Shown: piece by piece, positions 10,261 through 21,205 of the stretch | Position numbering within the stretch: position 1 is the first letter of the stretch | How the letters are laid out: each line of letters begins with the position of its first letter | Source of the DNA: Bactericera cockerelli | Lineage: Eukaryota; Arthropoda; Insecta; Hemiptera; Triozidae | NCBI GenBank assembly: GCA_024516035.1 | Contig: CM044961.1 | Location: forward strand, 5,825,515-5,889,514 | DNA: 64,000 nucleotides | Direction: 5' to 3' | The notes under the pieces: model-generated | Told to the model about the DNA's origin: nothing | The model's database searches: none | What the model saw: only the letters and a program-made list of their open reading frames with translations | Translations under genes and position numbers: made by a program

Positions 10261-12015
10261 TCAGGGGCTCGAACCCCGATTTAAAATACTCTCTTTGAGT
10301 TTTGATTTAAGCGAATTTCTGTTTTTTTCATCGATGAATTCCTGACAGTATGCATTCAGGAGCCTGGGCAGTCTGTATTCAAGTCTCCTGTCCCCGTAGC
10401 GCTTGGTGTTGACTCTTGTGCGTCTGAACGCCTGGTGTCTTAGTTGATATGGCTGCTCAGTGAGTTGTCTAAATTTGTCATTAAAAAAGTTAGAATAGAT
10501 AAGTACATAATTTGACAACTCATCTGGTGTTAGACACGACACGTTGGTATGATGAAACAGGAGTTTTCTAATTTGCTTCTGCTGGGTGTTGAGTGGGCTC
10601 AGGACATATTGAGGGGCGTAAGTGTAGAGGGTGACTCCATACCGTAGGATCGAATCGACAAGCGAGAAATAAATCGTTTTTTTAGCTGTAATCGGGAAGG
10701 CTTGAGCGTTTATTTTGTTGAGCTTATATTTTATTATGCGCATTTTTTTGCAAAGATTGACAACATGCTGTCTCATTTGAAACTCGTTATCGATTTGAAT
10801 GCCCAGGTATTTAGCGTTATTTTTATAATCAATAGAATTACATGAGCAAGAGGTTGTGTATGTTTTGTGGTAGAGACAATTCCGGTTGTGGCAAATTATT
10901 TTACTGTAGTTAATATTTCTTTTGCTCATGTAACCCATAATAAGTGCTTCTGTTTTACTTTCATTCAAGAATATATGGTTGTTATAGAAATATTTTTGTA
11001 GATTAATAAAATCAGCCTGTGCATTTTTCACAGCTATTTCTGGATCTTTATGTATGGAAATTATGCAACTGTCGTCTGCAAACATTTTCAAGCTCCCTGT
11101 TCTTTGGACATACTGCACGTCGTAGGTGTAAACATTAAACCAGGTAGGGGAATTAATCCCCCCCTGTACAGAGCCTTGCTCTACAGGTAGCTCCCCACTG
11201 GTGGCGGTTCCGATGCGCGTTACCTGTTTCCTTCCTTCTAGATAGTGTTTGAATATATTATTATGCGACATTCCTACTTCATTGAATTTTCTTAATAGGA
11301 CAGCATGGTCCAAAGTATCGAAAACGAAACTCAGATCGAGTAGAAGTATCACCACACAAAGCCTTTTGTCCAGAGCGGTATTTATTTGGTCTGAGAATTC
11401 TTGCAAAAGAGTTATCGTACTTTTCCCGCTCTGAAAACCATGCTGAAAATCGGGTAGAATATAATTATCTTCTAGGTACCTCTTTGTTATATTATTCATG
11501 TGTTTTTCGAGAACCTTTTCAAAAATGGGTAGAGATCCCACTGGCCGGTAGTTTCTCAACTCGTCAGGTTTACCTCTCTTGAACAGTGGTGTAATGCTGG
11601 AGGTCTTCAGGCTCTGAGGTACGCAAGATTTATCGATCATTAAATTTATAATGTGCGTGACCAGAGGTGTAAACAGAGCGGCGTTCCGGACCACGTCACC
11701 GTTTCTGATGCCGTCAGATCCTCGGCCTGTCTTCTTCATATTCTTCAGGATGGTATAGATTTCCTTCTCCGCGGCTTTCCTCAGAAACATACTGGTTTTA
11801 TTACCCGGTAACTCGTGTTCCTCGTACTGCACGTCCAGTTCTGGGCCTCTGTTTCTTACCTTAATCTCTTTCACTTGATTAATAAAATTATTATTAAACA
11901 GATTAGATAAGGATCCAAGGTCATCAGTTTGGAAATGCCGTTTTAATTTCATTTCGATGGGTTCTCGTACTTTTCTGTCCATCAGGTCATTAATTATCCT
12001 CCATGTTTTTAGCAT
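10261..12015 (-). CDS. LINE reverse transcriptase (separated from its endonuclease by a frameshift)
   Basis: This is a 584-codon frame encoding the RNA-directed DNA polymerase of the LINE, which copies element RNA at a nicked target. Visible landmarks are the NYRPV motif near residue 155, LLDLSFVFDTLDH with a catalytic Asp, a QGG motif where PQGS is usual, and the catalytic FADD at about residues 311-314 followed by a thumb-like region. The frame continues upstream of its first Met to join the endonuclease frame across an A-tract at 12058-12069. There the two parts are out of register by an indel, so this copy is probably inactive unless the indel is a sequencing error. The C-terminus ends in a normal stop at 10261. 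Confidence 0.85.
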   Translation of the reverse strand: MLKTWRIINDLMDRKVREPIEMKLKRHFQTDDLGSLSNLFNNNFINQVKEIKVRNRGPELDVQYEEHELPGNKTSMFLRKAAEKEIYTILKNMKKTGRGSDGIRNGDVVRNAALFTPLVTHIINLMIDKSCVPQSLKTSSITPLFKRGKPDELRNYRPVGSLPIFEKVLEKHMNNITKRYLEDNYILPDFQHGFQSGKSTITLLQEFSDQINTALDKRLCVVILLLDLSFVFDTLDHAVLLRKFNEVGMSHNNIFKHYLEGRKQVTRIGTATSGELPVEQGSVQGGINSPTWFNVYTYDVQYVQRTGSLKMFADDSCIISIHKDPEIAVKNAQADFINLQKYFYNNHIFLNESKTEALIMGYMSKRNINYSKIICHNRNCLYHKTYTTSCSCNSIDYKNNAKYLGIQIDNEFQMRQHVVNLCKKMRIIKYKLNKINAQAFPITAKKTIYFSLVDSILRYGVTLYTYAPQYVLSPLNTQQKQIRKLLFHHTNVSCLTPDELSNYVLIYSNFFNDKFRQLTEQPYQLRHQAFRRTRVNTKRYGDRRLEYRLPRLLNAYCQEFIDEKNRNSLKSKLKESILNRGSSP

Positions 12016-12029
12016 GTCCCCCTGGGCGT

Positions 12030-13202
12030 CTAAAAATAATTTATAAATAAATATCCTTTTTTTTTTTTGATCATATTTGTAGTAATATTTCTCTGTGCTT
12101 TATACTGTTCATACAACAGTCTATTATTTTTATTGTTACGCCATCTTTGCAGTAAAGTTCTTTTCTTATTAATTTCCACTTTTACCTTCTGGGTGACCCA
12201 TGGCGTTTGAAATTTAGTTTTCTTGATCACCTTTTTTGTAGAGGCATCATAAATTTGCAAAAATTTTGACGTGATTTTTTCCATGAGTTCGGTGGGGTCG
12301 TTGTATTTTTTTAATGTGTCCCATTCAGTTAAAAGAATTTTTTCTTGTACAGATTTATTAGCTAAAATATTTATATATTCGGGGTCCTTATTTATTATAA
12401 TATTATTACGCTGTTTTGTACATATTCTTAAGGATACCCAATAGTGATCGGCTATTTTATCGTTTATTACCGATGGACAGGCAACGTAATAATTACGATT
12501 GATTCTATAATTAACATGATCAATGCAGGATATAGTTGGCTGTTCATTCAACATTTCTTCCCTCGTAGGTTTTGTTATAGAGGGTATAAGGGTATTATCA
12601 TAAAGGATATTAAGATATCTAGAGTTTTTACCTGTCTTCTTAAGTGTACAGATATTAACATCGCCAATCATAATAATATTTTCATCCCTCCCACATGCAT
12701 TCTGAAGCCAGAATTGTAAATCCGTAAGGAACCTGTCCAGGTTGAGTCTGGGGGGTCTGTACAGAGCCACTAGGGTGAAAACGTGTTTCCTCTGAGGGTG
12801 GATCATTTTAAGACACAGGTTTTCAGCTTGATCTAAATTATATTTCAGGTTTTCCACGTACCACGAATCTTTATAAAATACAATTACCCCCCCTCCACTC
12901 CTTAGTAGCCGACATTTACTTATCTGGGTAAAGTTTCTCAATTGGTATGCGACCGCTTCCTCCTCTCGAACATTGACTTCCGTCAGAATAAGTATGTCGA
13001 GCTTTAACATCAAATCTTGAATTTTTATGCACAGAAGGTCCCAGTGTACGCGTAAGCTTCGGACATTTATATGTAAAAGAGACAAGATATCATTAATAAA
13101 TATAGATTCTTTCCATTCTTCAAGATTTTCAAAAGAATCACAGTTAGGTAAAATATTATTATGTATGCTGTTAAGTAAATTTAAGTTAATATTATGAGTC
13201 AT
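12030..13202 (-). CDS. LINE AP-like endonuclease domain
   Basis: A 390-codon frame resembles the endonuclease/exonuclease/phosphatase domain at the N-terminus of LINE ORF2, the enzyme that nicks target DNA. Supporting motifs are LHINVRSL near the start, ILTEVNV with the metal-binding Glu, GGGVIVF, LVALYRPP, IIMIGDVN (where GDFN is the usual form) and ISCIDHV plus the late ADHYWV (the SDH motif has become ADH). The last codons before the stop read through a Lys-rich A-tract where the frame is lost. The adjoining reverse transcriptase resumes in another frame. The Ser-to-Ala change in SDH could lower activity. Confidence 0.8.
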   Translation of the reverse strand: MTHNINLNLLNSIHNNILPNCDSFENLEEWKESIFINDILSLLHINVRSLRVHWDLLCIKIQDLMLKLDILILTEVNVREEEAVAYQLRNFTQISKCRLLRSGGGVIVFYKDSWYVENLKYNLDQAENLCLKMIHPQRKHVFTLVALYRPPRLNLDRFLTDLQFWLQNACGRDENIIMIGDVNICTLKKTGKNSRYLNILYDNTLIPSITKPTREEMLNEQPTISCIDHVNYRINRNYYVACPSVINDKIADHYWVSLRICTKQRNNIIINKDPEYINILANKSVQEKILLTEWDTLKKYNDPTELMEKITSKFLQIYDASTKKVIKKTKFQTPWVTQKVKVEINKKRTLLQRWRNNKNNRLLYEQYKAQRNITTNMIKKKKGYLFINYF

Positions 13203-13248
13203 ATTTGATTATGAAAGAGACATTTATGTTATTAAACATTGATGAGAC

Positions 13249-13249
<1 letters not shown>

Positions 13250-13319
<70 letters not shown>

Positions 13320-13334
13320 GAGGAGTGAGTGAGA

Positions 13335-13416
<82 letters not shown>
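13250..13416. repeat. (GA)n microsatellite
   Basis: About 165 bp of near-perfect GA repeat has short GGAGGAGTGAGTG interruptions. It abuts the truncated 5' end of the LINE. Frames within are artefacts. Confidence 0.95.
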
Positions 13417-13961
13417 GGTTTAGTTTTCAAGTGTCAAGACTCAGTTGGAACGTAATTTACTGAATAAGTTTTATTTAATTCCAAGTGCTTGCCTCATCTT
13501 GAGAAAAATCTAATTAATAGGATTAAAACACTAAATTAACATTAAGCACAGAATTAGCATAAGAATATTGTCTTATAATACCTGGTAATGGTGTTAATTA
13601 AGGGACAATAGAGATATGAATTCCAGTGAAATCGTACAAGGGTTGGTCCTGGGATTACAATCCTTGTAACATTTACGTCATGAAAGGAAATGTTTTTTCT
13701 TGTAGTGAAAAGAGAAAATTTACTGAAAAATATTACGACCATAGAGTAGATTATGTATAGTATATTTATTATTATTATTTTTTTTAATGAAGTGGAGGTA
13801 AAAATCTTCTCATTCAAGACAAAGAATGGGGCTCCGATGCTAAGACCAGTGCATCCTACCCACTAAAAAACCCTCCGCTCCGGAAGAACAGACGAACCGG
13901 GAACCGATTTCGAAATCATTACTTCAGGTAAAATCAATTATGTAATATTAATAATAATATC

Positions 13962-14697
13962 GCCTTATTTGTACTGGCCGATTAGGACTATAAGTCCCAT
14001 TATTCCAGCAGTAAGTCCAAGACGTATTATTATGTGGTAAAAATCCCGAATGGGAACACAACTTGTCATGTCCCGACTGGGTTTCGAACCCGCGACCTCT
14101 GGAATCTCTGGATTCACAGAGTGCCGCCTTTACCACTGAGCTACAGGGACAGACATATTATGTTGTTGTTGTTATTGTTGAAACCAGCATGGCTACAGCT
14201 GGGAGATAGATGGTCTCCAGCCAACTTACTAGGGTAGTTGCCTCGTTCTGAACCAATTAGCGTGTGAGCTATCAGCCTTTGGGAGAACTTGGGCTTTTTC
14301 TTCATAAACCATTAAACCCTGAGGAACCTGAAAGCCAGCCTGACTTGATAGGATTGGTGGCAAGTCTATTCTCCATCAAGCTACAAAGACCAGAAGAGTC
14401 TACAGTAGCCTCTGTTTCATGGCTACGAAATAAAAAAGGCTGTGTAATATTCATATTAAAAAAAAAAAAAACAGTGATATCCACTTGCCTGTCCCGGTAG
14501 CTCAGAGGTAAAGGCGGCACTCTGTGAATCCAGAGATTCCAGAGGTCGCGGGTTCGAAACCCAGCCGGGACATGACAAGATATCCTCCCATTTGAGATTT
14601 TTACCACATAATAATAATTCTTGGGCTAATTGCAGGGGAATAATGGGACTTAATAGTCCTAATCGGGCAGTATAAATAAGGCGATATTATTATTATT
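13962..14697. mobile_element. Inverted pair of tRNA-headed SINEs flanking another repeat
   Basis: A minus-strand SINE (13962-14153) and a plus-strand SINE (14488-14697) of the same family face each other. Each has the head GTAGCTCAGNGGTAAAGGCG, CACTCTGTGAATCCAGAGAT and B box GGTTCGAAACCCAG, then a body ending AAGGCGATATTATTATTATT. Between them (14160-14480) sits a fragment of the CATGGCTACAGCTGGGAG repeat and the tail of a third SINE family. The unit forms a ~735 bp near-palindrome with ~190 bp arms. Confidence 0.8.
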
Positions 14698-15032
14698 ATC
14701 CACATTTCCGTTACAACTTTTAGAAAATACAAATCATAGTAACATCAGCAAGTAAAATTATATAAAAAATATTAAGAAGTAAATAAAATCATATAATAAA
14801 ATATATGAAGAAGTAAATAAAATTATATAAAGTGTTAACAAAGACGTTTCCATAGGAAATAACTTGGGTTATAACACAACAACAAAAACACATAGATTAC
14901 ATCTGCTTTGAAAACGTCACCCCCTCTTGAAGTCAATCAAATTGATTGAATCCCGCTCGATGCAATCAATGGTCATGAGTGGGGTTATTGTCAGGATTCT
15001 TTTACAGTTTCAGCCTTTGATATGGAAAACCC

Positions 15033-15275
15033 CTATTCCCACTAGCAGAACCTAGCTCAATAAATATCTCAGTGATCTAGAACCAGTGCAGAAGTGTTCC
15101 CACTAGCAGAACCTAGCTCAATAAATATCTCAGAGATCTAGAACCAGTGCAGAAGTTATCCCACTAGCAGAACCTAGCTCAATAAATTAATATCTCAGTG
15201 ATCTCAACCAGTGCAGAAGTGTTCTATGTTCAAACTATCAGAACTCAGAACAGAATAAATATCTCAGTGATGTAT
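15033..15275. repeat. ~61 bp minisatellite, three to four units
   Basis: CCCACTAGCAGAACCTAGCT followed by CAATAAATATCTCAGTGATC and CCAGTGCAGAAGTG repeats three times, with a degenerate fourth unit to about 15275. Confidence 0.85.
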
Positions 15276-16073
15276 AACTAAAAATAATAATGACTTAACC
15301 GTAAGTTAAGCATATCCTAGCTCACGTTGGTAAAAATATTGTATGGATGACCAAATCCAACATCTAAGACCTCTTCGTATGCACTGATTCTATTTGGTAT
15401 GAACATCCTGATTTGAGGTATTCAGAACGGGGGTTTTAACCTTCAATCGCTGAAATTCTTACCAACTATCTTAATATTTTAATAAAGAGAATAATTTAAT
15501 GATGAAAGATAAAGGGCTAGATACTGGTGTAATTATGTCACAAATGAAAGAAGATAATTTGGAAATTTCAACCCCGTTCCCACAGCAACAGATCCACCGA
15601 ATCCGGGCCCTAAAAACCTTTTCAACCCTACGCCACTCATGTCTACTGAGATCTTTCAATCATTGGAAAGTCAAGTCCTTCAATCCTTTTCACGCTACGA
15701 CACTGATCCTCAAGATCTATCAATCATGGGAACAATATCAGTGCAGAAGAATTATCCAACAATTGCCAATCATGCACAAAGATGCGAGGAGTTTCTTTAG
15801 AAATGTGGTTGACGTTTTGATCTGAGTCAAAAGATCATTATCACTTGATGAAGAAACAGTTCAATGTTGAAGTTGACTTCCCATTGTGCGATTGTAATAA
15901 AACAAGAAACCTACATTTCAATTGATCTGATTGAAAGATCGGATGGATTTCAACTGTAACTCATTGATTTGATTGAAGTCCTGGATAATATTATGTACTT
16001 GATTATTGATTTGTTTGAGAAGTCTCGAACATATTTCTTATAACATATTTCAGTTTTAACTTCTTTCCAACAA
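15276..16073. other. No recognised gene; one open frame of unknown value
   Basis: A plus-strand frame at 15499-15825 (108 codons) is open but has no domain I recognise and no splice context. I treat it as probably non-coding. Confidence 0.4.
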
Positions 16074-16173
16074 NNNNNNNNNNNNNNNNNNNNNNNNNNN
16101 NNNNNNNNNNNNNNNNNNNNNNNNNNNNNNNNNNNNNNNNNNNNNNNNNNNNNNNNNNNNNNNNNNNNNNNNN
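16074..16173. other. Assembly gap (100 N)
   Basis: There are exactly 100 undetermined bases, the conventional placeholder for a gap of unknown size. Confidence 0.99.
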
Positions 16174-17830
16174 AATTTTTTTTTTAAAAGGGCCCAAGAG
16201 GAGAGAGAGGAAAGGAGAGAGGAGAGAAGGGAAAGGGGGAGAGGAGGGGAAAAAAAAAAGAGAAAGAGAGGATAGTTTTTAATTTTTTTTTTCAATAAAA
16301 ATTTAATGAAAAGCCTTTTGTCAGTTGGTTTTATTTTTTATAAACCTGAGACCTCCCCCCAGAGTGGGGAGGGAAATATTTCAAAAAAATTTTAATTTTA
16401 TTTTTTTTAAATTTTGAAATGAGATCAAAAGGGGAAAAATGGGTTTTTGATGATGTTGAAAATAATAATAATAATTTAATTTTTTTTTTAAAAAAACTAA
16501 TTTTATTTTAAATATAAAATTTAAACCAATTTACCTAAAAAGTTTGCGTGATTTCAATAAATTGAAAATAAATTTTATTTTAAATCACAATATCGGGAAA
16601 ATTATTAAATCACAATATGAGGGAGATTTTAAAATTTAAACCCCATCCCTTTCAGAAAATCAAAAATTTTTCATAACTTCAATTAATGTAGGATAAATTA
16701 CAAATCCATAAGTTATCATATTTTGTTAATCACTTTCGTGATTTTAAACTACTCAAACTCGCTTTCTAAATCTACGCTAAAACCGGGGTTTTGAACCCCC
16801 GCCCCCCGGGGTTAAAAGTCCCCCCCTTTTTATCGATCAAACTTGAGGTCGGTAAAAACTAATTTCTCCCTTAAGGTTCACCCGGGCAATTTCCCTTTTT
16901 ACATCCATGCCTTTCCCAGAAACGAAAAAAGTGGGTCAAAAATTTTCCCGTTCCGGCCGGGATATAAACCCGAAAAGCAACTTATTAACCACTGGAAGTA
17001 AAGAAGCTTGTTTCCAATTTTTCTAGATTTACCCATCGTTGTGTTAAGTTGAATTTACATTTTTACATTCCTTTATCCCCGGGGACTATATGTGGTTTTT
17101 ATTTTCGTTTTTTTATGTTATAGCATCAAACTTTAAATTTAGGTCCAGGGTATCTTTTTTTCATCTGCTTTTCCCGTCAACCTTCAGACATTGAGATATT
17201 TCACAAGGTTTCTACATTGTTGTTATTTCATATTTTTGTATGTTATACCTTGTATTTTTATGTAAATTTTTGTATTTTTTTTTCTTCTGTAAATATCATG
17301 CTGTTGACTTTGCCTTACGTCCGGGTGGGTCTTCCACCCCCCCTCTCCCGTAGAGTCCTCTTTGTTTTTCCTGCCTTTCCCGTTCCCTCGGGATTAGGGT
17401 GTACATAATTCATGCGGAAAATGCCCGCTTACCCAGGGGGGGGCCCCAGACCCGCCAGGGGGGGAAAAAGGGGGGGGGTTTTTTTTCCCCGCCGCTTGGA
17501 CTACGCTATACCAGTTTTAAAAGGGGAGGGGGGGGGCTTTTTTTTTACCCTGTACGGCCCGCCAGGCACGGCGTAAGAGGGGTGTTTTTTTTTTCCTACT
17601 AATAGGACAGCGGGTAGGACGTTTGTGATAAAAAAGATAACTCTAACAACTACTAACACCCTTATCAACACAAAACTCGAAGACAACAACAAAAATCAAA
17701 AACAGCCCTAACAAAACCCGGAGGGGGTAATTAGGTTTTCCCCTTTCAAGGGGCCAATTTAAAAACTTTTTTTGAAACAAAAAATATCCCAGGCTCGGAT
17801 TTAGAAAACGAGGGGTAACCCTTCTTACTT
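16174..17830. other. Suspected low-quality sequence with smeared bases
   Basis: The stretch after the gap is full of short homopolymers of every base. A SINE copy inside it (16730-16856) aligns column by column with intact copies, but bases are replaced by their neighbours, for example TCCCCCCCTTTTTATCG where other copies read TCCGCCGCCTTATCG. A second SINE-like stretch (16872-17000) shows the same effect. This looks like base-calling error, not biology. No gene should be called here. Confidence 0.75.
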
Positions 17831-18097
17831 CCGATGAATTTCAAATATTAGAAATCGGAAGTGTTTCCTCGTTGCCACAGGACTATGTCAGACAATCGAT
17901 AATGGGTATTATCTTATTTTTTATTTAACTAGCTGGTTTGCACGGCTATGCCAGGTCATCACAACGTTTGTAAGACACAACAAAAAACTGTAAACAAATT
18001 ATGAAATCGAGTCCTTCCGCATGGTAAGCGAGTGCCTTACCACTGAACTAATCGTGTACTCATTTACTCAAAAAAATTATATTTTTTAAACCATATT

Positions 18098-18222
18098 TGT
18101 GTTTATCACTTTTGTGATATCACAACTACTCCAACTAAATCTACACTGTTACTGAGACTTGAACCACCGACCTCCAGGTCACAAATCCGCCGCCTTATCG
18201 ATCAAGCTACTGAGATCGGTCA
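18098..18222 (-). mobile_element. SINE, TAGCTTGATCGATAAGG family
   Basis: The hairpin tail (ATCACTTTTGTGATATCACA), B box complement and CTTATCGATCAAGCTACTGA are all present. It is about 125 bp in minus orientation. Confidence 0.8.
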
Positions 18223-18614
18223 ATAATACTATACATATAAGTCACCTAATTCTTATTCTAATTTCTTGTAAGCAGGTTTTATTTGCTCTATTGTGAAAGC
18301 TCTAAGGTCTTGCGTGTTCTGGTTTCTGGTGCAAGATTATGCTGTTAATGACTCAGTCCTCTACTTTAAGTGTATACTATTTGCTATGCAGTTAGTCCTT
18401 TTCTTTAAGTATTTGCCATGCAGTTATGTTGCGTCAAAACATGACATTTGAGTGGACTCAGGATAAGTGCCTGAGAAAAGTTAATATTAGGCCTTATTAT
18501 TATTATATCATGCTTTTTTAGAAGGACATATACAATATTAATTTACAAAATAAAATAGTTTGAAAATTAATAGAAGAAAAAATTGTTTCAAAATAAAGAA
18601 ATAATAAATAAGAA

Positions 18615-18672
18615 AATAATAATGCCCTAACTAAAGGGCGGGGTTATTTCTCTTCCACCCAACCCTTGTGGC
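18615..18672. mobile_element. Fragment of the GGGCGGGGTTATTGCC repeat
   Basis: CCTAACTAAAGGGCGGGGTT and then CTCTTCCACCCAACCC recur at 25650, 27535 and 47700. This is probably the end of a retroelement 3' region. Confidence 0.55.
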
Positions 18673-18809
18673 TAATGTAACATAACCAAACTTTTATTCT
18701 GAGTAGAGCAAAAGAAACTAATATGGTTAGGTGATATATACTTAGAAAAAATTGTCTTGTTGAACACAACATTTTTGTATGCATAGATACCGACGTAAAT
18801 AATTTAAGA

Positions 18810-19108
18810 GCGCACGAATAGCTCAGTGGGACTCGCATGCCATGCGGAAGGTCCCGGGTTCGAACGCCCTCACCGACAAAAATTTGTAATCAAAATTTGG
18901 TTCCTGTTGTTTGTGAGGGATACCTTCCGGTGCGCTCATGTTGACCCAGCACCTAATTGGGAAGTATTGTGTCACTTCTCGCCCATCACAGGAGAGGCAT
19001 ACGCATACTACGGGATGGGCAATCTACAACACAAACCACAAACGTCTACAGTAGCTCCTGTTTCATGGCTACGAAATAAAAAAGGCTGTGAAACACTCAT
19101 CTTTTAAT
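18810..19108 (+). mobile_element. tRNA-headed SINE, GCACGAATAGCTCAGTGG family, near full length
   Basis: The head has A box ATAGCTCAGTGGGACTCGC, anticodon-like CATGCCATGCGGAAGG and B box GGTTCGAACGCC. The body includes GGATACCTTCCGGTGCGCTC, TGACCCAGCACCTAATTGGG, CATACTACGGGATGGGCAAT and TTTCATGGCTACGAAATAAA, and ends in an AATAATAA tail. Relatives lie at 38606-38835, 44225-44690, 53875-54005 and 54920-55035. Confidence 0.8.
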
Positions 19109-19339
19109 AATAATAAAAAAAACTAATAAATTCTACAAATCCCAATAGAAAGTGACGTCTCGAGAATAAATTTCGAAGCAGAGCTTTTGAATCTCGAGTA
19201 TGGATTGACACTTGAATACAAAACTGATGATGTATTTCGTATGCTTGATGTATGATTGAGTGCTGGTGTGTCGAGAGCAGATGGAGTAGTGGTGTTTTTT
19301 ATTTATCTATTATTTGCGCTGTCTCTCTAAGACTCAGAG

Positions 19340-19400
19340 GTATCGAGGGATTTTTTACAAAAACGAACACAATACTTCCGATTTCAATTTTTTTCGGAAT
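19340..19400 (+). repeat. Dispersed ACAAAAACGAACACAATACT repeat
   Basis: The same phrase followed by TCCGATTTC occurs at 43685 and inverted at 21245-21290. A diverged form is at 17825. Function unknown. Confidence 0.6.
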
Positions 19401-19489
19401 TTGGCACAGAGTCTTGTTAAGTAGGTATATTATTAATATGTTATAGAGAAAGAGAGAGAGAGATTTGATTTGATTTATTCTTTATTTAA

Positions 19490-19730
19490 TCTATACTTAT
19501 AAAAGAGAGTTTCACTGACTGACTGACTGACTGATTCATCACTGTTTCTCCGAACTGGTAAGTCCTAGGAAGAGCTGAAATTTGGTAGGTAGCTTTGTCT
19601 TATAGTCTAGATGTGCAATAAGACTACAACATTTTTCGAAATTCCCACTACAACACCTGCTATAGGCGAAAAAGGATTTTTTGCTTTCACGGCCATGCCT
19701 CGGCCCGTAAAGCGGGCGACAGCCCGCTAG
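19490..19730 (+). mobile_element. Non-autonomous Helitron-like element
   Basis: It begins TCTATACTTATAAAAG and ends with the hairpin GCGGGCGACAGCCCGC followed by CTAG, fitting the Helitron 5'-TC and hairpin-CTRR-3' rule. The flanking bases are A (19489) and T (19731), as expected for insertion between A and T with no target duplication. It is 241 bp, the same length as the copy at 37220-37460. It encodes nothing, so rolling-circle movement would depend on an autonomous relative. Confidence 0.85.
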
Positions 19731-19783
19731 TGCAATATAAATTTACATAAAATGACACCTCCTAAGAAAATTCTACCTTATTG

Positions 19784-20062
19784 TTAGAGAGAGAGAGAGA
19801 GAGAGATAGAGAGAGACAGAAAGAGTATAAAAGAGAAGAAATAAGCATAGAATAGGTGCACCACTCGTACATAATGAGATAATGAGAAAGAGTTTGTAGT
19901 ATAATCTGGAGAGAAAGAGGGTAAGAGAGGGAGAGAGAGGGAGAGAGAGATAAAGGGAGATAGATGGAGAGAGAGAGGGAGAGAGGGAGATAGAGAGAGA
20001 GTTAGAGAAAGAGGGAGATAGAGAGAGATAAAGGGAAATAGAAGGAGGTAGAGCGAGAAAAA
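19784..20062. repeat. Polypurine (GA)n tract
   Basis: GA repeats are mixed with GATA and GGGAG units. The 103-codon minus frame here is a Ser/Leu artefact. Confidence 0.9.
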
Positions 20063-20496
20063 ATATTAATGGAGTTTTGTACAAAAAAACAGACCCACAA
20101 CATCTGTCATTTTTTCACCCAAATATTTTATCATGTTATGTAAAACCAGAGAAGCTCTCATGCATGAATGATAACGCACTTCTCTACAACTTGTGTGAAC
20201 TTTTGCTCCATATAACACAGGGATAATCCAGTTTACCAGCCGTAAACTGTGAACATGGTAGTGCCAGTACTAACCAACCTGACACTGATTTTTCCTCACG
20301 AGGTATGGGTGAACCCCGAATATCAGAAATATCGTGCGGAAGAGAATGCCGAAGGCATTTTTACCATCCTTGAGCATGCTTTGATTATTATGCTACTATT
20401 AATTTAAATAATTATGTAAATAAAACTTGATCTCACTCTTTGTAGGCATAAATAAATAAATTTGTGTTCGTTTTTTTATTATTAGATCGCTCATGA

Positions 20497-20625
20497 CGTA
20501 CTCTGCGATAACATAGTTTAAGTTGATGTTTTTGTGCCTAAACACACGCAAAGTGCCCTGAAGTAATGCGAAAGCGGTTCCATCACACAATTACCTTTAA
20601 AAAAAAAAAAAAAAAAAAAACGGGC
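20497..20625 (+). mobile_element. 3' fragment of GCGAAAGCGGTTCC SINE
   Basis: GAAAGCGGTTCCATCACACA precedes ATTACCTTT and a ~20 nt A-run. The same end is at 55490-55520 and 57205-57238, and it is inverted at 61436. The head is absent. Confidence 0.55.
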
Positions 20626-20950
20626 CCACGTTTAACCCTTAACTACAGCACGAACGACCATAAAACATTTTTTAAAGTGCCCAATTGGAAAGAAAAACCT
20701 TAAATCCTTCTACATAATTATATTATAGACTTTTATGTAATCAAAGCTCTGAGGCATTGCAGAGTTTTTTTTTACATAAAAAGTGAATTTATTTATGTAT
20801 TCCTTGTATTAATTGAAAATCTATGCAACCTCAGGACTGGAATTCCCGCAACCTCTGAAGTGGAAAGCGGGATGTGATTACAGCTGCTATCTGCAGTGCA
20901 TACAATTAAACTCAAGTCGTACATCTTCACAAGATCTCGTTAACCTGTCT

Positions 20951-20952
20951 TT

Positions 20953-20996
<44 letters not shown>

Positions 20997-21040
20997 CTCT
21001 CTCTTTCTCTTTCTCTCAATCCCTCTCTCTCTCTCTCTAC
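20951..21040. repeat. (TC)n microsatellite
   Basis: About 45 bp of perfect (TC)n is followed by imperfect CT-rich DNA. Confidence 0.9.
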
Positions 21041-21084
21041 CCCAAACAATCTTCAACATTAATCTTTAGGTCTATCTTATTAAA

Positions 21085-21205
21085 CAAGTTGGATCAAGTT
21101 TTATTTACAAAATAATGACATAGAATATATACATACATAGATAATAAAATTAAGAAAACAAAACTTGATCAAGGGCGGTGCTAATGCCAACGGCATTCTC
21201 TCTAC
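21085..21205. mobile_element. CTTGATCAAGGGCGGTGCTA repeat
   Basis: GTTGGATCAAGTTTTATTTA leads to CTTGATCAAGGGCGGTGCTA and ATGCCAACGGCATTCTCT (a small hairpin). Copies are at 45774-45830, 56130-56236 and 63590-63665. Reversed, it has an AATAAA near one end, so it may be a retroelement 3' end on the minus strand. Confidence 0.6.

Larger units (their letters stand above)
9929..13202 (-). mobile_element. 5'-truncated non-LTR retrotransposon (LINE)
   Basis: On the minus strand the element has an AP-type endonuclease, then a reverse transcriptase, then a ~310 bp 3' UTR that ends in four copies of the pentamer AATTC/ATTCA (plus strand 9929-9948). Short tandem-repeat tails instead of poly(A) are typical of the CR1/L2/I-like parts of the LINE tree. 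No ORF1 is seen. The copy stops at 13202 next to a long (GA)n tract, so it is 5' truncated. A (GA)n tract also abuts the 3' end, so target-site duplications cannot be judged. Confidence 0.85.

Noticed and set aside
15499..15825. 108-codon plus-strand frame
   Set aside because: No domain, signal or splice site was recognised, and an alternative frame is open on the other strand. Chance is the simpler explanation.
17399..17692. Frames in the G- and C-run rich stretch
   Set aside because: They lie within the segment that appears mis-called, so translation is meaningless.
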